Below are positions 15,749 to 23,600 of a DNA stretch of 64,000 bases, piece after piece. The notes under the pieces are model-generated. The model did no database searches, was not told the DNA's origin, and saw only the letters and a list, made by a program, of their open reading frames with translations. The stretch comes from Kordia sp965224175. Its GTDB lineage: Bacteria; Bacteroidota; Bacteroidia; Flavobacteriales; Flavobacteriaceae. Both the position numbers and the translations under genes were made by a program. How positions within the stretch are numbered: position 1 is the stretch's first letter; each line of letters begins with the position of its first letter. Location of the stretch: contig NZ_OZ245041.1 of NCBI RefSeq assembly GCF_965224175.1, positions 3,162,001 through 3,226,000 of the forward strand, written 5' to 3'.

Positions 15749-17302
15749 TTACAAATCAAACTTAATTCCTTGCGCTAATGGCAATTCTGTTGTGTAGTTG
15801 ATTGTATTAGTTTGTCTACGCATGTATACTTTCCAAGCATCAGATCCAGACTCACGTCCACCACCTGTTTCTTTTTCTCCACCAAAAGCACCACCAATTT
15901 CTGCTCCAGACGTTCCAATATTTACATTGGCAATTCCACAATCAGATCCTGCGTGACTTAAGAAACGTTCTGCTTCACGTAAGTTATTTGTCATCACTGC
16001 AGAAGATAATCCTTGTGCAACACCGTTTTGAACATCAATTGCGTTTTCAATATTTCCACTATACTTTAATAAGTATAATACTGGTGCAAATGTTTCGTGC
16101 TGTACAATTTCGAAAGAATTCTCAGCTTCAGCAATAGCAGGTTTTACATAGCATCCGCTTTCATAACCTGCTCCTTCTAATACTGCTCCTTCTACAACAA
16201 TATTTCCGCCTTCAGCAACTACTTTTTCTAAAGCAGCTTCATACATTTTTACAGCATCTTTATCAATTAGCGGTCCAACGTGGTTGTTTTCATCTAATGG
16301 ATTTCCAATGCGTAACTGTCCGTATGCATCAACAACTGCATCTTTTACTTTATCGTAAATAGAATCATGGATAATTAATCTACGTGTAGATGTACAACGT
16401 TGTCCTGCCGTTCCAACAGCTCCAAAAACAGCTCCAATAACGGTCATTTTAATATCTGCATCTGGTGTAACAATAATAGCATTGTTTCCTCCTAATTCTA
16501 ATAAAGATTTTCCTAAACGTCCTGCTACTTCTTTCGCTACAATTTTACCCATGCGCGTTGATCCTGTTGCAGAAACTAATGGAATACGTGTGTCTTTAGA
16601 AAGATACTCACCTACTTTGTAATCTCCGTTTACTAAACAGCAAATTCCTTCAGGTAAGTTATTTTCAGCAAAAACTTCTGCTGCAATATTTTGACAAGCT
16701 ACTCCACACATTGGTGTCTTTTCAGATGGTTTCCACACACATACATCTCCACAAATCCAAGCCAAAGCTGTATTCCAAGCCCAAACGGCTACTGGGAAGT
16801 TGAATGCAGAAATAATTCCAACAACTCCAAGTGGGTGATATTGCTCATACATTCTGTGTCCTGGACGCTCAGAATGCATTGTAAGTCCGTGAAGTTGACG
16901 AGATAATCCAACTGCGAAATCACAGATATCAATCATTTCTTGAACTTCTCCTAAACCTTCTTGGTATGATTTCCCCATTTCATACGAAACCAATTTTCCA
17001 AGTGCTTCTTTTTTCTCTCTTAATTTTTCTCCAAACTGGCGTACCACTTCTCCACGTTGTGGCGCTGGCATCACTCTCCAAGTTTTAAAAGCTGAAGTAG
17101 CAGCTTCCATCACTTTTTCATAATCTTCTTTCGTCGTAGATTTTACTTTTCCAATCAATTTTCCATCTACTGGAGAATATGATTCGATAAGTTCTCCATT
17201 TGAGAAATTGTTTGAACCTGTTGAAGTTCCTTCATTGATATCTTTTAAGCCTAATGTTGCTAAGGCTTCTTTGATTCCAAAATCAGTAGTTACTGCTCCC
17301 AT
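15749..17302 (-). CDS. Aldehyde dehydrogenase, ALDH7/aminoadipate-semialdehyde type
   Basis: A 517-residue NAD(P)+-dependent aldehyde dehydrogenase. Motifs seen are SAFNFPVAVWAWN, KPSEKTPMC, SATGSTRMG, ELGGNNAIIV with the catalytic glutamate, GTAGQRCTSTRRL with the catalytic cysteine, and HETFAPVLY. The overall pattern, especially GGNNAIIV and GTAGQRCTS, resembles ALDH7 (antiquitin, piperideine-6-carboxylate/aminoadipate semialdehyde dehydrogenase) of lysine breakdown. Because 3-hydroxyanthranilate dioxygenase lies nearby on the same strand, a role on aminomuconate semialdehyde in the kynurenine route should be kept in mind, but the motifs favour ALDH7. It is separated from the lipoprotein gene by 87 bases. 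Confidence 0.88.
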   Translation of the reverse strand: MGAVTTDFGIKEALATLGLKDINEGTSTGSNNFSNGELIESYSPVDGKLIGKVKSTTKEDYEKVMEAATSAFKTWRVMPAPQRGEVVRQFGEKLREKKEALGKLVSYEMGKSYQEGLGEVQEMIDICDFAVGLSRQLHGLTMHSERPGHRMYEQYHPLGVVGIISAFNFPVAVWAWNTALAWICGDVCVWKPSEKTPMCGVACQNIAAEVFAENNLPEGICCLVNGDYKVGEYLSKDTRIPLVSATGSTRMGKIVAKEVAGRLGKSLLELGGNNAIIVTPDADIKMTVIGAVFGAVGTAGQRCTSTRRLIIHDSIYDKVKDAVVDAYGQLRIGNPLDENNHVGPLIDKDAVKMYEAALEKVVAEGGNIVVEGAVLEGAGYESGCYVKPAIAEAENSFEIVQHETFAPVLYLLKYSGNIENAIDVQNGVAQGLSSAVMTNNLREAERFLSHAGSDCGIANVNIGTSGAEIGGAFGGEKETGGGRESGSDAWKVYMRRQTNTINYTTELPLAQGIKFDL

Positions 17303-17389
17303 TTATTTATAACTTTTTTTAGTTCTTTTGTTAAATTTTTGCGAAGATAGTACAATTCTAGCAATCTTCATTCTTCCATAAATTGTTTA

Positions 17390-18112
17390 TCATTTCAATT
17401 CGAGAATGTTGTAATGATAATGTGCTCGAAGATATTTTTGATTATTTACAACATCAACCATAAAGCTCTTTCGTTCTTTGTTCAAAAACAATCCAGTTTT
17501 TGTTTCGTGTTTCAAGTTTTTTATATGGCTATAAGTTGTTCCGTGCTTGACTAAGTTTTCTTTGAGTAAAAATGTTTCTGCATCAAAATAGTACCACCAA
17601 ATGTTTTCGCTATTTGGATACACAGCCTTTACACTATAGGCTCTTTTTCCATCTTCTAATCGTATGATTCCTTCAGATGTTAAAGAAACATCATCTACAA
17701 GTAATTTGTATGGTTGCCAAAATACATATTGTGCTCCCAAAATTTCTTCATGTGCAGCGGCTACTTTTTCATCATCCGTAACTTGAAAACCATCAATAAA
17801 CATATGGGTTTCTTTGCCATCAAACACAATACGTTTCTCTTTACCGTTTTCCTCCCAAATAACTTTGGAAGTAAACTCTGGTTGTAAGGTATTGTAAAAT
17901 GTTTGCTTTTTTTCAAGTTCAATAGTTCTTAAACTATCATACAATGTTGTTACTTTTTCATACACCAACATTTTAGGCGTTTCCCATTGTGTCATTCCGC
18001 CATGAGCGTTTTCTATAGACTTTTCAATAATCGCTTCCGCGGATAGTTTGGGTTCGCATGAAAATGCAAAAATTCCTAAAACGATCACTAAAAAAATAAT
18101 CTTATGCTTCAT
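17390..18112 (-). CDS. Conserved lipoprotein, HGG-W type (DUF6503-like)
   Basis: A 240-residue lipoprotein. The ATG at 18112 gives a clean signal peptide ending in GIFAFSC, with Cys as the lipidated residue; an in-frame ATG further upstream would bury the signal. The segment IENAHGGMTQWETP near the mature N-terminus and the later Trp/Tyr-rich strands (WWYYFDAETFLL) suggest a beta-barrel-like lipid- or ligand-binding fold as in LolA/DUF6503-type Flavobacteriia proteins. That family name is given from memory with limited certainty. The gene overlaps the end of the 3-hydroxyanthranilate dioxygenase gene by 11 bases, so the two are probably co-translated. Function unknown. Confidence 0.7.
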   Translation of the reverse strand: MKHKIIFLVIVLGIFAFSCEPKLSAEAIIEKSIENAHGGMTQWETPKMLVYEKVTTLYDSLRTIELEKKQTFYNTLQPEFTSKVIWEENGKEKRIVFDGKETHMFIDGFQVTDDEKVAAAHEEILGAQYVFWQPYKLLVDDVSLTSEGIIRLEDGKRAYSVKAVYPNSENIWWYYFDAETFLLKENLVKHGTTYSHIKNLKHETKTGLFLNKERKSFMVDVVNNQKYLRAHYHYNILELK

Positions 18113-18644
18113 CTGCGGTAAATCGTTTATCAACAGGCATAACGTGTCCGCAATTATCACAAGTAAGTAATTCTTTAGAAGCGTAAAAATCTTTAAAATG
18201 CCCTAAAAAGTCTTTCTCTACATCGTTCAATGGAAATCGCACTTCATGTAGTTTATGATTACAATTATCGCAATACCATTGCAAACCATCCATTAAATCA
18301 GTTCCTTTTCGTTTGCGTTCTACCACCAATCCAATAGAATTGTCAAAACGCACAGGAGAATGTGGTACGCCAGCAGGATGCAGATACATATCGCCAGGTC
18401 CTAACTTCATCGTTTTCTTTTCACCATCTTCTTGAATATGTACTTCAATATTTCCTTCTAACTGGTAAAATAATTCTTCCGTTTCGTTATAATGATAGTC
18501 CTTTCGAGCGTTTGGTCCGCCAACAATCATCACAATATAATCACCAGCTTCTTTGTATAAATTTTTGTTTGCAACAGGTGGTTTTAGTAAGTCTCTATTT
18601 TCTTCAATCCATTGATTGAGATTAAACGGTTTTTGTATGGCCAT
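18102..18644 (-). CDS. nbaC: 3-hydroxyanthranilate 3,4-dioxygenase
   Basis: A 180-residue cupin dioxygenase of the kynurenine pathway, opening the ring of 3-hydroxyanthranilate to give aminocarboxymuconate semialdehyde. The product can cyclise to quinolinate for NAD+ synthesis or be degraded. The catalytic iron ligands lie in DYHYNETEELFYQLEG and HPAGVPHSPVRF. Two CxxC pairs (WYCDNCNH and LTCDNCGH) form the second, rubredoxin-like metal site of the bacterial and fungal enzyme. The ATG at 18644 gives the family start MAIQKPFNLNQWIEEN; an upstream ATG adds an unlikely leader. It overlaps the following lipoprotein gene by 11 bases. Confidence 0.93.
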   Translation of the reverse strand: MAIQKPFNLNQWIEENRDLLKPPVANKNLYKEAGDYIVMIVGGPNARKDYHYNETEELFYQLEGNIEVHIQEDGEKKTMKLGPGDMYLHPAGVPHSPVRFDNSIGLVVERKRKGTDLMDGLQWYCDNCNHKLHEVRFPLNDVEKDFLGHFKDFYASKELLTCDNCGHVMPVDKRFTADEA

Positions 18645-18814
18645 TATAATTAGAATTTTAGATTTTAAAATTACGGATTTTTTAGCGATCGGCACTTACC
18701 AACAATCAAATAACAACACAAGTAACTGGTAAACAAGTGTTAATTAAGGCAAAACCGTACTTTGCATCCTTGATATTTTCCTAACTTTTTAAATGCTAAT
18801 TAAAAACTTTAATC

Positions 18815-19075
18815 ATGAAAAAAAAGAAACTAAGTAAAAAATTAGATTTAGGGAAAAAGCAAATCTCAAATCTTGGTGGCGTACAAGGTGGTAATGCCAA
18901 ATCACACATTTCGTGTACCGTTGGTGGCGGAAACTGCACAAGTCAACTTATTAAAACATGTACTTGGTATAGTGAATTATACACTGCTTGTACTTGTCCG
19001 CCTTCTTGGCCACAAAACTGCGGATCGCAACTCATTAGATGTGAAACCTCAGTTAATTTTCCTTGTGAAGCATAA
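18815..19075 (+). CDS. Cys-rich RiPP precursor (class I lanthipeptide-like) 1
   Basis: An 86-residue precursor peptide. The leader MKKKKLSKKLDLGKKQISNL followed by GGVQGG matches the leader type annotated in Bacteroidota as class I lanthipeptide (lysine-rich start, L-x-L, ISNL, then a GG-type site). The predicted core has eight cysteines (34, 41, 49, 59, 61, 69, 76, 84) and several Ser/Thr residues that could be dehydrated. It shares the block CTWYSEL-x-TAC-x-CPPSW with the next gene. No LanB, LanC, LanM or dedicated transporter is encoded in this window, so maturation must occur elsewhere or the peptide has another role. Eighteen bases separate it from the second copy. Confidence 0.8.
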   Translation: MKKKKLSKKLDLGKKQISNLGGVQGGNAKSHISCTVGGGNCTSQLIKTCTWYSELYTACTCPPSWPQNCGSQLIRCETSVNFPCEA

Positions 19076-19093
19076 TCTTAAAATTACAAAACC

Positions 19094-19303
19094 ATGAAAA
19101 AAAAGAAATTAAAATCATTATCGCTTAAAAAAGCATCAGTATCAAATCTAAATGGAGGTTCTGGACCATTTCCAATCCCATTATCAAGAAATCTAAAAGA
19201 ATGCGCTATCACATATGATATTTATCAATGTACTTGGTATAGTGAATTAGGTACAGCATGTAGTTGCCCGCCTTCTTGGGACTTAACTTGTACTCCAGTT
19301 TAA
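19094..19303 (+). CDS. Cys-rich RiPP precursor (class I lanthipeptide-like) 2
   Basis: A 69-residue homologue of the preceding peptide, with leader MKKKKLKSLSLKKASVSNL, then NGG. The core has five cysteines (37, 46, 56, 58, 66). The conserved block CTWYSELGTACSCPPSW is at residues 46-62, with 15 of 17 positions identical to the first peptide, while sequence on either side differs. This means selection or recent duplication acts on that block in particular. A strong terminator at 19331-19362 follows, so the two precursors form a short bicistronic unit without modification genes. Confidence 0.78.
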   Translation: MKKKKLKSLSLKKASVSNLNGGSGPFPIPLSRNLKECAITYDIYQCTWYSELGTACSCPPSWDLTCTPV

Positions 19304-19330
19304 CATAAGATTTAAACCATAAAGCTTACA

Positions 19331-19362
19331 ACTCCAAAAGAAGATTCTTTTGGAGTTTTTTT
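19331..19362 (+). terminator. Intrinsic terminator after RiPP precursor pair
   Basis: ACTCCAAAAG (19331-19340) pairs perfectly with CTTTTGGAGT (19347-19356) around a six-base loop and is followed by a T-run. It closes the precursor transcript 28 bases after the second stop codon. Confidence 0.9.
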
Positions 19363-19456
19363 ATAGATCGTATTTGTGAATAAATATCTGAGAAACAAAA
19401 AGCTTTTCCATTCGAAATTGTGTAAATTTAATGCACTAATCAATCTTACAATACAC

Positions 19457-20500
19457 ATGAAAAAATCAGCTTTTATTTTAATTCTCTTTGCGCTTATAGC
19501 GACAGGTTGTTCAAATACTTCTCCTGAAGAAAAAACACCTAAAAAAGTTGATGAAACTCCTAAAAATGGTTTTGGTCTTGTAATCCACGGTGGCGCTGGA
19601 ACCATCTTAAAAAAGAATATGACACCAGCAATGGAAGCAGATTACAAATCCACATTAGAAAAAGCTGCTAGCAAAGGATATGAGATATTAAAAAATGGTG
19701 GTTCTAGTTTAGACGCTGTAGAACAAACCATTCATATTTTAGAAAACTCTCCATTATTCAATGCTGGAAAAGGTGCCGTTTTTGCAAATAATGGTAAAAA
19801 TGAATTAGATGCTTCTATTATGGAAGGAAAAACTTTAAATGCTGGTGCAGTTGCAGGTGTGACTAATTTGAAAAACCCAATATCTGCCGCTCGAAAAGTG
19901 ATGGAAAACTCAAATCATGTTTTGCTTGCTCGAAAAGGCGCTGAACAATTTGCAGCAGCACAAGGTTTAGAAGTCGTTGATACCAGCTATTTTTTTACTG
20001 AAAAACGTTTCAATTCGCTGCAAAAAGCAAAAAAAGGAAACAAAGACAAAGCTGCTTATATAGATCCATATATCAAAGATTACAAGTACGGAACCGTAGG
20101 CTGTGTTGCTTTAGATAAAGACGGAAATCTAGCTGCAGGAACTTCCACAGGAGGAATGACTAATAAAAAATGGAGTCGCATTGGAGATTCTCCAATTATT
20201 GGTGCAGGAACTTATGCCAATAATAAAACTTGTGCTGTTTCTGGAACTGGACATGGTGAATATTTTATCAGAGCCGCAGTAGCACATGATATTTCTGCTT
20301 TGATGGAATACAAAAACATGTCGCTCCAAGAAGCTTCAAAAGAAGTAATCCAAAACAAACTGAAAAATATGGGCGGCGATGGCGGAATTATTGCCATAGA
20401 TGCTAAAGGAAACTTAGTTGCCGAATTCAATACGCCTGGAATGTACAGAGCTATGGTTGACGAAAAAGGCAATATAACTGTTGGTATTTACAAAGAATAA
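19457..20500 (+). CDS. Isoaspartyl peptidase/L-asparaginase lipoprotein
   Basis: A 347-residue Ntn hydrolase of the plant-type asparaginase (IaaA) family. It cleaves asparagine and isoaspartyl dipeptides after autoprocessing into two subunits. The alpha part shows LVIHGGAGT and FNAGKGAVF. The autocleavage site is the threonine in KYGTVGCVALDKDGN, and the beta part shows STGGMTNK, GDSPIIGAGTYAN and SGTGHGE. The N-terminal signal ends ALIATGC, so the mature enzyme is probably a periplasmic or surface lipoprotein, unlike cytoplasmic E. coli IaaA. The ATG at 19457 is chosen to start the signal peptide. The gene stands alone. Confidence 0.92.
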   Translation: MKKSAFILILFALIATGCSNTSPEEKTPKKVDETPKNGFGLVIHGGAGTILKKNMTPAMEADYKSTLEKAASKGYEILKNGGSSLDAVEQTIHILENSPLFNAGKGAVFANNGKNELDASIMEGKTLNAGAVAGVTNLKNPISAARKVMENSNHVLLARKGAEQFAAAQGLEVVDTSYFFTEKRFNSLQKAKKGNKDKAAYIDPYIKDYKYGTVGCVALDKDGNLAAGTSTGGMTNKKWSRIGDSPIIGAGTYANNKTCAVSGTGHGEYFIRAAVAHDISALMEYKNMSLQEASKEVIQNKLKNMGGDGGIIAIDAKGNLVAEFNTPGMYRAMVDEKGNITVGIYKE

Positions 20501-20647
20501 TAAGTCAAATTCAGAGTATTTACATTTCGATTATCGAGTAAAAACGAAAAACCGTAACGAGTTTACGAATTCTAGATAGATCATAACGAATACTCAATTC
20601 ACACTTATATTATGGAGAAGTCTGTTTATTTTACAAAAAAAACCATC

Positions 20648-23600
20648 ATGCGTAACACTACTATTTTCATTCTCTCTTTGGTATTTCTAGGATTTTTTTC
20701 CTGTAAAAAAACAAATCCAGAAACTGATAATATTTTTGAATTCAAAGACTATATCTACCAAACAACTGCCGGAACCATTTCGGTAAACGAACCAATTATC
20801 ATCGGACTTCAAAAAGAAGTGCCAACTTGGGGAGACGAAGAAAAAGAAGTGCCTTCCAAACTCATACAAATTCGTCCAAAAGTAAAAGGAAAGTTATCAG
20901 TTCAAAATAACAAAACGTTACGCTTTACACCAGAAACAGCATTGCAACCAGATACTGAATATGCAGTGACTGTGAACTTAGATGATATATATGAAAATGT
21001 TCCTAGTGAGTTTAGTTCCTACACATTTGCTTTTAAAACTGTTGCGCCAAATTTTACAATTGTAACCAATGATTTACAATCATATTCCAAAGAATGGCAA
21101 TTTCTCAATGGTGTTTTAAAATCTGCAGATATTATTGCTCCTGAAAAGCTTCCAACATTAATTTCGGCAACGCAAAATGGAAAAAAACTAGCAATTACAT
21201 GGAATGAAACAAATTTCATTAAAAATGAATATGGGTTTGTCATCGATAGCATCCATAGACCAGAAGACAGTTCTGAAATTAATATATCTTGGACAGGAAA
21301 ACCGATACATGCAAAAGCAAAAGGTTCCAAAAAATATACAATTCCTGGACAAAACAACTTCTCCATTGTTGGATTTACCATTTCACAAAGTCCAGAGCAA
21401 AAAATAAGCATCAACTTCTCCGATCCTTTATCAAAAAATCAAAATTTTGAAGGTTTAGTCACCATAAAAAATCAACAGAACATTACCTATGCGATTGATG
21501 GAAATATCTTAAATGTATATCCAAAAAATAGAATTACAGGCACAACGACACTTGAAGTATTTCCTGGAATCAAAAACAAAGATGGTTTCAAACTAAAACG
21601 CGATTATAGCAAGCGTGTTTCTTTTGATCAACAAAAACCAGAACTCCGCGCCATTAGTACAGGTGTAATTTTACCAAATTCAAAAAACTTAACATATAAT
21701 TTTCAAGCCATAAACTTGAAATCAGTAGATGTCCGCATCATCAAAATATACCAAAAAAATGTATTGCAATTTTTACAAGGAAATGATATTGGTGAAATTG
21801 ATCGCTATAGTATTCGTACAGTAGGAAGACGTATTGCTAAGAAAACAATTCACTTGATTAAAAATGAAGATGACAATGATGGACAATGGAAAACATACGG
21901 AATTGACTTGTCGACGCTTTTTCAATCTGAACCAGGTGCTATTTATCAAATAGAAATAGGGTTTAAAAAAGCATACGCATTATATACCTGTGAAGATGTA
22001 GTCACAACGGAAGAAGCAAGTTCGCGTAACAGTTATTATCAAAACCGCGAAGATGAAGACGAAAATGAAGAAGAATATTGGGACAATAAAATCTATAATT
22101 TCAGAAACTATCGCTACAATTGGGATGATCGTGAAAATCCTTGTACAGATTCATATTACTTACAAGATCGTTTCCTCACAGCAAATGTTTTGGCATCAGA
22201 CTTAGGTGTCATTGTAAAAAGAGGTGAAAACAAATCGTATTATTTTGCTGTAAGTGATATCATTACTACAAATCCAGTGGGCAATGCTAAAGTAACGCTC
22301 TACAACTACCAACAACAAGAAATAGAATCCAGACGTACAGATTCGGAAGGATTAATAACGATTGATGCAGACAAAAACGCATACTTTGCTATTGTTTCTA
22401 AAAACAATCAAATGACGTATGTAAAACTCAATGACGGAAACTCGTTGTCTATGAGTAAATTTGATGTTTCTGGTAAAAAAATCAAAAAAGGAATCAACGG
22501 TTATATTTATGGTGAACGCGGTGTTTGGCGACCTGGCGATACATTACATTTAGCTTTTGTATTAAATGACAAAGAAAATCCGCTTCCAAAAAATCATCCT
22601 GTGAAAATGGAAGTGACAGATGCGCGTGGAAAATTAGTCTACAAAAACGTGACTACTCAAGGCGTAAATAACTTCTATAAATTTACCGTTGCCACAGATA
22701 GAGAAGCGCCGACAGGAACTTGGGATGCCAATGTAAGTGTTGGTGGCGTCAATTTTTCTAAATCGCTCAAAGTAGAAACTGTAAAACCTAATAGGTTAAA
22801 AATTAATATTGATTTTGATGACGAAATTTTAGCCAATTCCAAACCAATTAAAGGAACTCTAAAAGCAGCTTGGTTGCACGGCGCACCTGCAAAAAATCTT
22901 AAAGCAGAAGTGAATGTACGATTGACAAGTACAAAAACTTCTTTCAAGAAATTTTCGCAATATGAATTTAACGATCCAACACGTGACTTTAATACAGAAG
23001 AATTTGTCATGTTCAAAGGAAATCTGGATGAAGAAGGCTTGGTAGAAATCTCCAAAAAAATAAACGTAGATAAAAATGCACCAGGCATGTTGCGCGCTTC
23101 TTTCTTAACACGTGTATTTGAAAATGGTGGTGATTTCTCTATTGATGCGTTCTCAAAAAACTTTGCACCATACACTTCTTTTGTAGGATTAAAATCGCCT
23201 GAACCAAAACAATACGGTTCTTTTTTTACAGACGAAGACAATGAATTTGATATCGTTACGGTTGATGATAAAGGAAATCCAATAAAGCGCAACGGACTCG
23301 AAGTAAGAATATATGAAATCAATTGGCGTTGGTGGTGGAGTTCATCGTATGAAGACCTTTCTTCTTATTCGGGAAGCGACTATCATTCACACTATAAAAC
23401 CTTTAAAGTAGATACAAACGCAAAAGGAAAAGGAAGCTTTAACCTCAACATTCCTGACGAAAATCGCGGACGTTTTTTAATACGTGTATATGATCCAATA
23501 AGCGGACATGCTACTGGACAAACAGCTTACTTTTATAAAGATTGGTGGCGCAGAAGCAATGACGGAAACTCAGAAGCGGCTAAAATGCTGATTTTTTCTG

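Noticed and set aside
21019..21414. 131-codon minus-strand frame inside the alpha-2-macroglobulin gene
   Set aside because: It is a shadow of a 1845-residue gene with complete family motifs.
22675..23322. 215-codon minus-strand frame inside the alpha-2-macroglobulin gene
   Set aside because: It is antisense to conserved coding sequence, and its Ser/Leu/Phe-rich composition is typical of reverse-frame translation in AT-rich DNA.
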